Shown in pieces: positions 1 through 8,895 of a DNA stretch of 64,000 bases (position 1 is its first letter; each line of letters begins with the position of its first letter). The notes below the pieces were generated by a model that saw only the letters and a list, made by a program, of their open reading frames with translations, had not been told where the DNA came from and did no database searches. This stretch comes from Mycolicibacterium sp. HK-90 (GTDB lineage: Bacteria > Actinomycetota > Actinomycetes > Mycobacteriales > Mycobacteriaceae). The DNA is taken from positions 4,092,001 to 4,156,000 of the forward strand of contig NZ_CP129613.1 in NCBI RefSeq assembly GCF_030486405.1. The letters are read 5' to 3'. The translations under genes and the position numbers were made by a program.

Positions 1-115
1 GAAGGTCGAATTGTCGGGACAGCCGCGTCGCGAGGGTTGTCTTGCCAGCCCCCGTCGTCCCGGCGACGGCGATGCGCCGCGGCTCCCAGGTCACTGGATC
101 TTGGGCCGTCAACAC
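1..115 (-). CDS. P-loop ATPase/kinase-like protein, 5' end only
   Basis: The minus strand is open from a GTG at 115 to the window edge, giving about 38 residues. A Walker A motif (GTTGAGKTT) lies near residue 20, just after a short hydrophobic beta strand (RIAVAG). That is typical of small P-loop kinases and AAA-type ATPases that bind a nucleotide near the N-terminus. The start is uncertain: a second in-frame GTG is at 94, and neither has a clear ribosome-binding site. The gene diverges from the sulfatase at 149. The rest lies outside the window, so the substrate cannot be inferred. Confidence 0.6.
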   Translation of the reverse strand, partial: MLTAQDPVTWEPRRIAVAGTTGAGKTTLATRLSRQFDL

Positions 116-148
116 CAGACCGATCGTAGCGAGGCCTAACGTGAGGTC

Positions 149-1813
149 ATGGCAGAGCTCAGCAGACGGACAGTCCTAGGTGGTGCGGCAGTGGCGGCCG
201 GTGCGGCGGCGGTCGGATTCGGCGGCTACGAACTGCTGGGCCAACGCAGTCGGGACACGACGGGACAGCCCAACATCCTGGTCGTCATCGTGGACCAAAT
301 GCGGGCGCCGCAGTGGTTCCCCGATACGCAACAGCTAGGCGCTTTGTTGCCGAATCTCGACCGGTTGCGGGCACGCAGCACCTCTTTCGGCTCGCACTAC
401 AGTGCGTCGAACATGTGCACTCCGTCGCGCGGGGTGCTGACCACCGGCCTCTATTCACACCAGACCGGCTGCCTGTACACCGGCGAGGGACCCACCGAGT
501 CGACCCTGGCGGCCCGCTTCCCCACCTGGGGCACGATGCTGCGCGACGCCGGATACCGCACCTGGTGGTGGGGCAAATGGCATCTGGGCAGTGCGGCCGA
601 CAACACGCCGGACGGGCTGGACGTCCACGGCTTCGCCGGGGGCACCTATCCCTCCCCCAACGGCGCACCCAACCAGGGCCTGCGACAGGACCCGTCGATC
701 GTGGACCAGTTCACCGGATGGTTCGATGCCCACGCCGACGGCGGCCCGTGGTGCACGACGGTGTCGCTGGTCAACCCGCACGACATCTGCTGGTGGCCGA
801 AAAACCCTCTGCCGGAGGATGTTCCGCGCCGGTTCACCGCCCAGCCGGCGAACTTCGAAACCGCCGAAGACCTGCGGCGCCGCGGCAAACCCCAGCTGCA
901 GATCGACTACATGAACTTCATGTCGCCGCTGATGACCGGCGCGATGGACTACACCGGACCCGATGCGGCAGCACAGTGGGCGCGGTGCCTGGACATGTAC
1001 CTGTGGCTACACCAGGAGGTCGACACCCAAATCGGCCGCGTGCTCGACACTTTGGCGGCCCGGCCGGAGATCGATGACAACACGGTCGTGGTGTTCACCT
1101 CCGACCACGGCGAGTACGCGGGTTCGCACGGCCTGCGCGGCAAGGGCGCCGCGGTCTACGAGGAGAGCATCCGGGTACCCCTCTACATCCGCGATCCATC
1201 TGGTCATCTGACACCTGGACCAGGCGACACCCGCACGCAGTTGACTTCCAGTGCCGACCTGGCCGCGCTGCTACTCACCATCGCGCACGGTGGGGCGGGC
1301 TGGCGGTCGGACTCCCGCTACTCGTACCTGTCCGGTCGGGCCGACATCGCCGGCATGGCCGCCGACGCCGCGGCACCGGGCCGACCCTGGATCGCGCACG
1401 CCACCGACGACATGTCGGTGGAAGAAATGGCCGCCCTGCTGAAATCACCACTGGCGCAGAAGATATTCGGGGCTGCCCCGCCGACCGAGATCCCGACGTC
1501 GGCACCCAGTCACATCGTCGCCGTGCGGACCCCCGAGGCCAAGCTCGGCATGTACACGTACTGGAAGCCGGGCGGCATGGACATCGACACCTCGCGGCCC
1601 ATCCATCACGAGTTGTACGACTACTCAACGCCTTCCGGCAAGCACGAGCTCGACAACCTGGCCGGCCGCAGCGCCAAGCAGGCCGACCTGCAGGCACTGC
1701 TCGACAACGAGGTGTTGCCGGAGTTGCGGGCACCGCTGCCGGACTTCCTCGATGAGGCGCAGGAGCAGGGGTTGGCGAATATGAGGGAGCTCGCGGAGCT
1801 TCGCGGAGGCTGA
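149..1813 (+). CDS. Sulfatase (alkaline phosphatase superfamily), probably Tat-exported
   Basis: The 554-residue protein belongs to the arylsulfatase family, which hydrolyses sulfate esters using a formylglycine made from an active-site cysteine. That site is visible as CTPSR with Cys90. The N-terminal metal-binding segment is VVIVDQMR (Asp49), and a later TSDHGEYAGSHG segment carries the second metal-binding Asp-His pair. Residues 1-30 contain a twin-arginine start (SRRTVLGG) and an alanine-rich hydrophobic stretch, so export by Tat is likely. A formylglycine-generating enzyme would have to be encoded elsewhere. The TGA stop lies inside the first copy of a tandem repeat. The natural substrate is unknown. 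Confidence 0.85.
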   Translation: MAELSRRTVLGGAAVAAGAAAVGFGGYELLGQRSRDTTGQPNILVVIVDQMRAPQWFPDTQQLGALLPNLDRLRARSTSFGSHYSASNMCTPSRGVLTTGLYSHQTGCLYTGEGPTESTLAARFPTWGTMLRDAGYRTWWWGKWHLGSAADNTPDGLDVHGFAGGTYPSPNGAPNQGLRQDPSIVDQFTGWFDAHADGGPWCTTVSLVNPHDICWWPKNPLPEDVPRRFTAQPANFETAEDLRRRGKPQLQIDYMNFMSPLMTGAMDYTGPDAAAQWARCLDMYLWLHQEVDTQIGRVLDTLAARPEIDDNTVVVFTSDHGEYAGSHGLRGKGAAVYEESIRVPLYIRDPSGHLTPGPGDTRTQLTSSADLAALLLTIAHGGAGWRSDSRYSYLSGRADIAGMAADAAAPGRPWIAHATDDMSVEEMAALLKSPLAQKIFGAAPPTEIPTSAPSHIVAVRTPEAKLGMYTYWKPGGMDIDTSRPIHHELYDYSTPSGKHELDNLAGRSAKQADLQALLDNEVLPELRAPLPDFLDEAQEQGLANMRELAELRGG

Positions 1814-1896
1814 GCCGACTAATAAGGCACGGAGGCTGAGCCGACAAACAGGCACGGAGGCTGAGCCGACAAAACAGGCACGGAGGCTGAGCTGAC
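1804..1896. repeat. Four-copy tandem repeat, 25-26 bp period
   Basis: The core CGGAGGCTGAGCCGAC occurs at 1804-1819, 1830-1845 and 1855-1870, with a one-base variant at 1881-1896. The first copy contains the sulfatase stop codon, so the repeat seems to have expanded from the end of that gene. The linkers are A-rich (ACAAACAGGCA-like). No protein-coding sense is evident. It could be a replication-slippage product or a transcript-end element. Confidence 0.85.
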
Positions 1897-1969
1897 AAAA
1901 CCGCTTCCGGGCGACGCCCGACGTACTAGCGTCTGTTCGACGTCGTTCGTTCGCCAGGAGGTTCGCGTC

Positions 1970-2956
1970 ATGCGTGTGTTGGTCACCGGCGGTACCGGAT
2001 TTGTGGGCGGATGGAGCGCGAAAGCGATTGCCGACGCGGGTCATTCGGTCCGCTTCCTGGTGCGCAATCCTGACCGGTTGCACACCAGTGTCGCCAAGCT
2101 CGGGGTCGACGTGTCCGACCATGCCGTCGGTGACATCACCGATCGCGACTCGGTGCTGCGAGCGCTCGACGGGTGCGACGCCGTGCTGCACAGTGCCGCG
2201 CTGGTCGCGACCGATCCGAGCCAGACGGCGCAGATGATGAGCACCAACATGGACGGCGCGCGCAACGTGCTCGGCGGCGCCGCGGAACTCGGGCTCGACC
2301 CGATCATCCACGTATCGAGCATTACCGCGCTGTTCAATCCCGATGTGGACACCCTGGAAGCAGACCTGCCGGTGTTCGGCGGTACTGACGGCTATGGCCG
2401 GTCCAAGGCGCAGGTCGAGATCTACGCCCGCGGCATGCAGGACGCCGGCGCACCGGTCAACATCACCTATCCCGGAATGGTGATGGGCCCGCCGGTCGGA
2501 AACCAGTTCGGCGAGGCGGGCGAGGGCGTTGCCGCGGCCCTGCAACTGGGCGCGATACCCGGCCGCAGCGCGGCGTGGACGATCGTCGACGGGCGCGATC
2601 TGGCCGCCCTGCACGTCGCCCTGTTGGAACCCGGCCGCGGACCGCGCCGCTACATGGCGGGCGGCCACCGCATTCCGGTGGACCAACTGGCCAAGCTTCT
2701 CACCGAGGTCGGCGAAAAGACGATGTTCGCCGTCCCGGTTCCCGACACGGTACTGCGCGTCGCCGGACAGGTGCTGGACCGTATGGGCCCGTTCCTGCCG
2801 TTCCAGACTCCGTTCACCGAGGCCGGTATGCAGTACTACACCCAGATGCCGGCGTCCGATGACTCGCCGAGCGAACGCGATCTCGGCATCACCTACCGTG
2901 ATCCGCGAATCACGCTGGCCGACACGGTCGCCGGGTTTCGAGGGCTCGAGAGCTGA
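1970..2956 (+). CDS. NAD(P)-dependent epimerase/dehydratase family protein (extended SDR)
   Basis: The 328-residue protein starts with a Rossmann glycine motif, TGGTGFVG at residues 6-13. The SDR catalytic pair appears as Tyr142-x3-Lys146 (YGRSK), with serines in HVSSITA near 117. This is the extended SDR family of sugar epimerases, dihydroflavonol reductases and 3-beta-hydroxysteroid dehydrogenase-like enzymes. Nothing here identifies the substrate. A strong Shine-Dalgarno (CAGGAGG) about 8 nt upstream supports this ATG. The gene ends at a shared hairpin facing the convergent cutinase gene. Confidence 0.8.
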   Translation: MRVLVTGGTGFVGGWSAKAIADAGHSVRFLVRNPDRLHTSVAKLGVDVSDHAVGDITDRDSVLRALDGCDAVLHSAALVATDPSQTAQMMSTNMDGARNVLGGAAELGLDPIIHVSSITALFNPDVDTLEADLPVFGGTDGYGRSKAQVEIYARGMQDAGAPVNITYPGMVMGPPVGNQFGEAGEGVAAALQLGAIPGRSAAWTIVDGRDLAALHVALLEPGRGPRRYMAGGHRIPVDQLAKLLTEVGEKTMFAVPVPDTVLRVAGQVLDRMGPFLPFQTPFTEAGMQYYTQMPASDDSPSERDLGITYRDPRITLADTVAGFRGLES

Positions 2957-2986
2957 TCGGGTCCATCTCATCCCGAAACGCCGACG

Positions 2987-3020
2987 GCCGGAAGCGGTCC
3001 GATCGGGACCTGCTTCCGGC
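2987..3020. terminator. Hairpin between convergent genes, likely bidirectional terminator
   Basis: GCCGGAAGC (2987-2995) pairs with GCTTCCGGC (3012-3020). The inner GGTCC (2996-3000) pairs with GGACC (3006-3010), leaving a GATCG loop and one bulged T. The stem is 14 bp, sits between two convergent genes and has no long U tract. Confidence 0.6.
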
Positions 3021-3033
3021 TGTTGGCCAGGGG

Positions 3034-3816
3034 TCAGTTGCCGCCGACCTCGCCCGAGGTCTGCACCACCGCCGCTGCCGGGGCGCCGGCGCCCAACTGG
3101 CGGGCCGCGAAATCAGCTGCCTGGATTGCCATCCCGTTGTCCTTGTAGGAGCTGTGGGCGGCACGGTTCAGTCCACCCGGGTAGCAGATCGGGTCACCGG
3201 TGGCGCACAGCTGGATGGTCTTGGCGACGTACGGCGCACCGATGGCGATCGGCGGCGCGCTGCGGTCGGCCAGCCCCAGAACCCACTCGTCGGGTGTTCC
3301 GAACAGCGCCACGGCCGCCACGTGCGAGGCGATCGAGGCCGGCATCGGGCCGCTGATCCCGGCGGGCAGGACGTAGCCGGCAGGCACGCTGCCCGCGGTG
3401 GTGTAGCCGGCCACCGCGGCGCCCTGCGAGTAGCCGCCCAGCACGATCTGCGTCGACGGGCAAGTCGCGGCGACGGATTGGATCCGGTTGCTGGCGTCGG
3501 CGATTCCGTCGACCGCCTGACCGAAGTTCAGCGACGCCGGGTAGTTCACGGCGTACACGTCGACCGACTTGCCCGGCAGGTCCGCCCTGAGTGCGTCGAC
3601 GAAGGCCTGCCCGGTCGCACCGACACCGGGCGCCTCATTGGTGCCGCGGGCGAAGACCACCTCGACGTCGGCACACCCGTCGGCGGCATTGGCCGCCGCG
3701 GTCGGGCCGGCCAACGAGCCGAAGACCATCGCCGCCACGGCGAACGCGACGAAGATCACGGACTGTGCCACTTTGACGATGGTGGCGCGCCCTGGGGCGG
3801 CCTGCACTGCGCTCAT
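3034..3816 (-). CDS. Cutinase-family serine esterase, secreted
   Basis: This 260-residue alpha/beta hydrolase belongs to the cutinase (Culp) family. Mycobacterial members are exported esterases or lipases. The nucleophile motif GYSQG is at Ser130, the acidic residue is in the Cys-flanked segment ATGDPIC (Asp208), and the histidine is His221 in AAHSSY. A hydrophobic signal segment covers about residues 12-40 and ends near ANAADGC. I chose the ATG at 3816. The open frame extends to 3849, but only through a TTG codon, and the added 11 residues are hydrophilic and precede the signal. Conserved cysteines (Cys48, Cys119, Cys204, Cys211) fit the family disulfides. Confidence 0.85.
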   Translation of the reverse strand: MSAVQAAPGRATIVKVAQSVIFVAFAVAAMVFGSLAGPTAAANAADGCADVEVVFARGTNEAPGVGATGQAFVDALRADLPGKSVDVYAVNYPASLNFGQAVDGIADASNRIQSVAATCPSTQIVLGGYSQGAAVAGYTTAGSVPAGYVLPAGISGPMPASIASHVAAVALFGTPDEWVLGLADRSAPPIAIGAPYVAKTIQLCATGDPICYPGGLNRAAHSSYKDNGMAIQAADFAARQLGAGAPAAAVVQTSGEVGGN

Positions 3817-4040
3817 GTCCTGGTCCCACCCTTTGGTCTCGTTTGCCAAGACCTCGGTGTGGTAGTGGCAACCAATTGCTACAAGCCGGTTGACTCGAGT
3901 TCGATTCCTGAGCCGTCAAGTGATCTACGTCATCTGAGCAAATCGCGTCGACCGGGATGACGGCAGAACGATCGAGCGTTGAGATCACGTCCGTCCGACC
4001 ACCGTGGCGGTGGCCGACCGCAACCCGCTTTAATGGCTCG

Positions 4041-4913
4041 ATGGCCACCTCGCGTGTCCGCTCGACCGCACTGGGGTACGCGCTTGTCGCCCCCAGCCTG
4101 TTCGGGGTCGTCATCTTTCTGCTGCTGCCCATGCTGGTGGTGATCTGGCTGAGTCTGCATCGGTGGGATCTGCTGGGCCCGATCCAGTATGTCGGCCTGG
4201 ACAATTGGACCTCGGTGCTCACCGATTCGGCGTTCGCCGAATCGCTGGTGGTGACGCTGCTGTTCGTGCTGTTGGTGGTGCCGACGCAGACCCTGCTCGG
4301 ACTTGTCGCGGCGACCCTGCTGGCTCGCGGTCTGCCGGGCACCGGATTCTTCCGCACGGTATACGTGCTGCCGTGGATCTGCGCACCGCTGGCCATCGCG
4401 GTGCTGTGGAAGTGGATCCTCGCCCCCACCGACGGTGCGCTGAGCACCGTGCTGGGCCGTTCGGTGGAGTGGCTGACCGACCCTGGCCTGGCGCTGCCGG
4501 TGGTCTCGGCGGTGGTGGTGTGGACCAACGTCGGCTACGTGACGCTGTTCTTCCTGGCCGGCATCCTGAACATCCCCGCCGACGTGCACAACGCGGCCCG
4601 CACCGATGGCGCCAGTTCGTGGCAGCGGTTCCGCCACATCACCCTGCCGATGCTGCGGCCAACCCTGTTCTTCGTGCTGGTCACCGGAATTGTCAGCGCG
4701 GCCCAGGTATTCGACACCGTGTATGCGCTGACCGCAGGTGGGCCGCAGGGCCGCACCGACCTGGTGGCCCACCGGATCTATGCCGAGGCTTTCGGTGCGG
4801 CGGCGGTGGGCCGCGCCTCGGTGATGGCCATCGTGCTGTTCGTCATCCTGGTCGGCATCACACTGCTCCAGCACATCTACTTCCGCCGCAGGATCAGCTA
4901 TGACCTCACGTAA
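4041..4913 (+). CDS. uspA: ABC sugar transporter permease, UspA-like
   Basis: This is an inner-membrane permease of the carbohydrate ABC importer class (MalF/UgpA type) with about six hydrophobic segments. The cytoplasmic EAA loop is visible as NAARTDGASSWQRFRHITLP, which docks the ATPase. The frame is open from an ATG at 3957, but the added 28 residues are arginine-rich and unlike permeases. I prefer the ATG at 4041 because it leads straight into the first membrane segment. It overlaps the next permease gene by 14 nt. By synteny it matches the UspABC importer of M. tuberculosis, reported for amino sugars. No ATPase gene accompanies it, so a shared ATPase is likely. Confidence 0.8.
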   Translation: MATSRVRSTALGYALVAPSLFGVVIFLLLPMLVVIWLSLHRWDLLGPIQYVGLDNWTSVLTDSAFAESLVVTLLFVLLVVPTQTLLGLVAATLLARGLPGTGFFRTVYVLPWICAPLAIAVLWKWILAPTDGALSTVLGRSVEWLTDPGLALPVVSAVVVWTNVGYVTLFFLAGILNIPADVHNAARTDGASSWQRFRHITLPMLRPTLFFVLVTGIVSAAQVFDTVYALTAGGPQGRTDLVAHRIYAEAFGAAAVGRASVMAIVLFVILVGITLLQHIYFRRRISYDLT

Positions 4914-5712
4914 CGCGGTGGTCTATGCGGGGCTGCTCGTCGGCGCGGTGATCACGCTGCTGCCGTTCGGGCTCGGGTTGTTGACCGCGTTCACCTCTGC
5001 CGAGCAGTTCGCCACCGACTCCCCGCTGTCGTTGCCCGCGCCACCGACTCTGGAGAACTTCCTCGGCCTGGCCGATGCCGGGTTCGGCCGGGCCATCCTG
5101 GTGACCGCGCTGATGACCACCGTGATCCTGCTGGGCCAGTTGGTGTGTTCGGTGTTGGCCGCCTATGCCTTTGCCCGGCTGCGGTTTCCAGGACGCGACA
5201 TGTTGTTCTGGGTCTACATCGCGACGCTGATGGTGCCCGCGACGGTGACCGTGGTCCCGCTGTACCTGATGATGGCCGAGGCCGGCTTGCGCAACACCTT
5301 CTGGGCGCTGGTGCTGCCGTTCATGTTCGGCTCGCCGTACGCGATCTTCCTGCTGCGCGAGTACTTTCGCTCCATTCCGGGGGATCTGATCAATGCCGCT
5401 CGCCTCGACGGCGCCAACACCCTGGACGTGATCACCCATGTCGTGGTGCCGGCCAGCCGGCCGATCCTGGTGACCCTGGCGTTGATCACCGTGGTGAGCC
5501 AGTGGAACAACTTCCTGTGGCCGTTGGTGATCACCAGCGGCAGCAAGTGGCAGGTGCTCACCGTCGCGACGGCCGGCCTGCAGACGCAGTACGACGCTCA
5601 GTGGACGCTGGTGATGGCGGCCACCACCGTCGCGATCGTCCCGCTGATCGTGTTGTTCATCGCGTTCTCGCGCAACATCGTCCGCTCGATCGTGGTCACG
5701 GGGATCAAATGA
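4900..5712 (+). CDS. uspB: ABC sugar transporter permease, UspB-like
   Basis: This 270-residue protein is the second permease of the importer (MalG/UgpE type) and pairs with the upstream subunit to form the channel. The EAA loop reads INAARLDGANTLDVITHVVVP, near residues 163-183. Residues 8-28 form the first membrane helix, and about five more follow. Its start overlaps the upstream gene by 14 nt, and its TGA overlaps the ATG of a 27-codon reading frame (ATGA, 5709-5712), so translation in this operon is probably coupled. Confidence 0.85.
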   Translation: MTSRNAVVYAGLLVGAVITLLPFGLGLLTAFTSAEQFATDSPLSLPAPPTLENFLGLADAGFGRAILVTALMTTVILLGQLVCSVLAAYAFARLRFPGRDMLFWVYIATLMVPATVTVVPLYLMMAEAGLRNTFWALVLPFMFGSPYAIFLLREYFRSIPGDLINAARLDGANTLDVITHVVVPASRPILVTLALITVVSQWNNFLWPLVITSGSKWQVLTVATAGLQTQYDAQWTLVMAATTVAIVPLIVLFIAFSRNIVRSIVVTGIK

Positions 5713-5792
5713 GCACCGAGATCGACACCAGGGCTGTGAAATCGCCGCCGCAACGACCCTCACGTCGATCTCGCGACGGGCAGCGGCCATGA
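5709..5792 (+). CDS. Possible 27-residue coupling ORF between permease and binding-protein genes
   Basis: An ATG at 5709 overlaps the uspB stop as ATGA. It opens a 27-codon frame (MSTEIDTRAVKSPPQ...) whose TGA at 5790-5792 overlaps the next gene's ATG at 5789. It fills the whole 76-nt gap in a different frame from uspC. The product is Arg/Pro-rich with no recognisable domain. It may serve only to carry ribosomes from uspB to uspC. Expression is not demonstrated. Confidence 0.35.
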   Translation: MSTEIDTRAVKSPPQRPSRRSRDGQRP

Positions 5793-7114
5793 GGCGCTCC
5801 ACGATGACCGCGATCGGCCTGGCGCTGACCATGGCGGTACTGCTCGTGGCCGCGGTGCTGCTGGGCCGCTCCACCGACCCGCAGGGCCGCACCGTGGTGA
5901 CCGTGCGGCTGTGGGATACCCAGGTCGCGGCCGCCTACCGGGCGTCGTTCGCCGAGTTCAGCAAGCACCATCCCGACATCGAGGTGCGGGTGAACACCGT
6001 CGCCTACTCGGCCTACTTCGACAGCCTGCGCACCGACGTGGCCGGTGGCAGTGCCGACGACATCTTCTGGCTGTCCAACGCCTATCTCGCCGGCTACGCC
6101 GACAACGGCCGACTGCTGGACATCGCGCAAACGCTGGGCGCCGGCGCCGCCCGCGCCTGGGAACCCTCGGTGGTCAACCAGTTCACCCGCAACGACGTGC
6201 TGTGGGCGGTGCCGCAGCTGACCGATGCCGGGATCGCGGTGTACTTCAACGCCGACCTGCTCGACGCCGCCGCCGTGAACCTCGCCGAACTCACCACGCT
6301 GCGTTGGTCGAACGGGCCCGACGACACGCTGCGGTCCGTGGCGGCCCGGCTCACGGTCGACGAGCACGGCCGTACCGCGGCCACCGAGGGCTTCGACGCC
6401 GGCCGGATCCGGCAGTGGGGCTACAACGCGGCCAATGATCTGCAAGGCATCTACCTGAACTACATCGGCTCGGCCGGCGGCATCTTCGCCATCGGCGACC
6501 GCTTCGCGTTCGACAATCCGCAGTCCGTGGAGGCGTTCACGTATCTGGTGCGGATGATCAACGACGACCACGTCGCCCCACCGGCCTCGGCGACCAACAA
6601 CAACGGGGACTTCTCCCGCAACATGTTCCTGCAGGGCCGGATGGCGTTGTTCCAGTCCGGCACCTACAACCTGGCCGCCATCGCGAACCAGGCCCGGTTC
6701 AGGTGGGGCGTGGCGATGCTGCCGGCCGGCCCGAAAGGCCGGGTGAGTGTCACCAATGGCATTGCGGCGGCGGCGAACTCGGCAACCCGCCATCCGGATG
6801 CGGTGCGCGAGGTGCTGGCCTGGATGGGCAGTAAACGCGGCAACCAGTTCCTCGGCTCCAACGGCGCCGCCATCCCCGCCGTGTTGGGCGCCCAGCCCAC
6901 CTACCACGACTACTGGAAGCGACGTGGCGTCGATGTCAGCCCGTTCTTCCGGGTGCTGCGCGGGCCCCGCATCCCCGCACCGGGCGCGGCGGGCTTCCCG
7001 GCCGGATTCCAGGCCCTCAAGCCCTATTTCGACGAGATGTTCCTGGGCCGCCGCGACATCGCGACCTCACTGGCCGACGCCCAGTGGGCGGCCAATTCCG
7101 CGGCGGTCCGCTGA
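5789..7114 (+). CDS. uspC: ABC transporter extracellular sugar-binding protein, UspC-like
   Basis: This 441-residue protein fits family 1 extracellular solute-binding proteins and is the substrate receptor of the preceding permeases. Residues 6-27 are hydrophobic and form a signal or anchor. There is no lipobox cysteine, so it may stay tethered by an uncleaved N-terminal helix. The mature part has the typical start (VTVRLWDTQVAAAYRASFAEFSKHHPDIEV) and a DDIFWLSNAYLAGYADNGRLLDI segment. Mycobacterial UspC has been reported to bind amino sugars; that this copy does so is an inference from order and length. Confidence 0.85.
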   Translation: MRRSTMTAIGLALTMAVLLVAAVLLGRSTDPQGRTVVTVRLWDTQVAAAYRASFAEFSKHHPDIEVRVNTVAYSAYFDSLRTDVAGGSADDIFWLSNAYLAGYADNGRLLDIAQTLGAGAARAWEPSVVNQFTRNDVLWAVPQLTDAGIAVYFNADLLDAAAVNLAELTTLRWSNGPDDTLRSVAARLTVDEHGRTAATEGFDAGRIRQWGYNAANDLQGIYLNYIGSAGGIFAIGDRFAFDNPQSVEAFTYLVRMINDDHVAPPASATNNNGDFSRNMFLQGRMALFQSGTYNLAAIANQARFRWGVAMLPAGPKGRVSVTNGIAAAANSATRHPDAVREVLAWMGSKRGNQFLGSNGAAIPAVLGAQPTYHDYWKRRGVDVSPFFRVLRGPRIPAPGAAGFPAGFQALKPYFDEMFLGRRDIATSLADAQWAANSAAVR

Positions 7115-7167
7115 TCAGAGTAAAAATACCGATCGCCGGCCCGCGGCACTGCGCCTACATTGGGCTG

Positions 7168-8163
7168 ATGCCCCAGCACAGCAGTGCATCCCGCCGCCAC
7201 CGCATCACGGTGGCCCTGTTCGCCGCGGCCCTGTTGGTCGGTGCACCGGCCTGCGCGGCCGGCCCCTCCCCCAACTCCTCGTCCCCGGCCGCACCACAGG
7301 GCGACACGGGTTTCGCCCCGTCGGCCCCGGCACCGGCAGGAGGGCCGGGACTCAAGGAAGCGCCGATACCGGCCGAGGTGAAACGGGACATCGTCAAGAC
7401 CGCGTCGATGTCGCTCACCGCAGGCGATCCCGTCGCGGCGGCGGACAAGGCCGCATCGCTGGCCGCCGACGCGGGCGGCCGGGTGGACAACCGCTCGGAG
7501 GACGCCGGGTCCAGCTCGGGCCGCGCACACATCTCACTGGTCCTGCGGGTTCCGGCCGGCAAGTTGGAAGGCACCCTCGACGAGTTCGAGAAGCTCGGCA
7601 CCGTGCAGACCGTCGAGGTCCGCGCCGAGGATGTGACCGCCCAGCGCGTCGATCTCGACGCGCGCATCAAGGCGCTGCAAACCTCGGTCGACCGATTGCT
7701 CGGGATCATGCGTGACGCCCGGGATCCCGAGGCGCTCATCAGTGCCGAGAACGCATTGTCGCAGCGCCAGGCCGACCTTGACAGCCTGCGCGCGCAGCGC
7801 ACCCAATTGGGTGACCAAATCGACTACAGCACGGTCAATCTCGACATCACCGCCCAGCAGATCGGTGGCCCGTCCCCGCGGTATCAGGGGTTCTGGGGCC
7901 AGGTCGAACGCGGATGGGACGGCCTGGTCTCGGTGGCCTCCGGCGCGGTGATGCTGTTCGGCCTGCTGCTGCCGTGGCTGCTGGTGTGCGCCGTGGCGGC
8001 GGGCGTCGTCGTGGTCATCGTCCGGCTGACCAAGTCTCGGCCCGGTCCGACGTCACCGCCGCGGCAGGCTGGTGGGCAGGACAGTCAACTCCAGGGCCAG
8101 GGCGGTGCCGCAGACCAGAACGAGGATGGCGAAAGCGATCCAGTCCCGCGCCCGGGGGCGTGA
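7168..8163 (+). CDS. DUF4349 domain membrane protein, possible lipoprotein
   Basis: The 331-residue product from the ATG at 7168 has an N-terminal export signal ending near APACAAG, where the Cys could be a weak lipobox. A Pro/Ser-rich linker and a DUF4349 domain (about residues 70-230) follow. The DUF4349 domain includes [13 protein letters not shown] and a predicted coiled coil around [17 protein letters not shown]. Near residues 250-290 lies a transmembrane helix, then a hydrophilic tail. The frame extends upstream to 7084, but those codons overlap uspC and precede the signal. The last 111 nt overlap the convergent cbiQ-like gene. Function is unknown; relatives resemble periplasmic parts of multi-component membrane proteins. 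Confidence 0.75.
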   Translation: MPQHSSASRRHRITVALFAAALLVGAPACAAGPSPNSSSPAAPQGDTGFAPSAPAPAGGPGLKEAPIPAEVKRDIVKTASMSLTAGDPVAAADKAASLAADAGGRVDNRSEDAGSSSGRAHISLVLRVPAGKLEGTLDEFEKLGTVQTVEVRAEDVTAQRVDLDARIKALQTSVDRLLGIMRDARDPEALISAENALSQRQADLDSLRAQRTQLGDQIDYSTVNLDITAQQIGGPSPRYQGFWGQVERGWDGLVSVASGAVMLFGLLLPWLLVCAVAAGVVVVIVRLTKSRPGPTSPPRQAGGQDSQLQGQGGAADQNEDGESDPVPRPGA

Positions 8164-8895
8164 CGGCGCCGCCGAGATCTGGCCGGCACCACCGCGTGCG
8201 GTGATGGCGTCGCCCATCTCGTCGCCGCGGCGCAACGCCACGGTGACCGCGGCGGCCAGCAGATCGACCAGGTTGGCCACCCGTTGCCGGCGCCGCGCCC
8301 CGAACGTCTCGGCCGGCTCCATGGGGCGCAGCCGGTGCGCGGCATACAGGGTGCGGAACTCGTCGATCAGCATCGGGAACGCCCGCAGCGCCAGTGCGAT
8401 GGTGACCGCCCAGTCGTGAACCGGGATGCGCAGCCACCGCAGCGGACGCCCCAATGTGGCGACGGCCGGGGCGACGTCGGCGACGTTGGTCGTCCAGGAC
8501 ACCAGTGCACCTAGACCCAAAAGCACGATGGCCAGCGCGGTGACGCGCAGGAAATTGAGCAGGCCGCCCAAACCCAGCTGCACCGAACCGATGTCGATGA
8601 ACGGGGACCCACCGGCCAGCGAGGCGAGCGCACCGCCGATGGCCACGAGGATCCACAGGAAGAACGGGATCGACGGCAGCGCACCGCGCGGGATGTGCGC
8701 CAGCCGTGCCACCACGAGGACCAGCACCGCCACCGCGGCGATCGGCACCCACCCGGGGTACAGGGTCAGCAGCACGCCGATGCCGGCCACACCGAGCAGT
8801 TTCGTGCCGGCCCACAGCCGGTGGATGACCGTGTCACCGGGAACCGGACGCAGCAGCACCACCGGTTTGCGTTGTCCTCGGGTCGGAGCGGTCAT
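8053..8895 (-). CDS. Energy-coupling factor transporter transmembrane protein (EcfT/CbiQ family)
   Basis: This 280-residue integral membrane protein is the scaffold subunit that couples ATPases to a substrate-binding membrane component in ECF vitamin or metal importers. Several hydrophobic segments are visible, starting with [16 protein letters not shown]. The cytoplasmic arginine-containing coupling region lies in the segment [22 protein letters not shown]. The ATG at 8895 overlaps the upstream ABC gene's stop (ATGA). A longer frame to 8964 would overlap that gene by 73 nt and is not needed. The 3' end overlaps the DUF4349 gene tail to tail. The partner gene carries the ATPases, so both probably form one transporter. 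The substrate is unknown. Confidence 0.8.
   Translation of the reverse strand: MTAPTRGQRKPVVLLRPVPGDTVIHRLWAGTKLLGVAGIGVLLTLYPGWVPIAAVAVLVLVVARLAHIPRGALPSIPFFLWILVAIGGALASLAGGSPFIDIGSVQLGLGGLLNFLRVTALAIVLLGLGALVSWTTNVADVAPAVATLGRPLRWLRIPVHDWAVTIALALRAFPMLIDEFRTLYAAHRLRPMEPAETFGARRRQRVANLVDLLAAAVTVALRRGDEMGDAITARGGAGQISAAPSRPRARDWIAFAILVLVCGTALALELTVLPTSLPRR

Noticed and set aside
3817-3849. N-terminal extension of the cutinase to 3849
   Set aside because: The codon at 3849 is TTG, the added residues are hydrophilic and precede the signal peptide, and an ATG follows at 3816.
3875-3925. Sequence resembling a tRNA T-arm (GAGTTCGATTCCTG) upstream of the usp operon
   Set aside because: The flanks of the TTCGATT loop do not pair and no acceptor, anticodon or D stem can be formed, so it is not a tRNA or an obvious att site.
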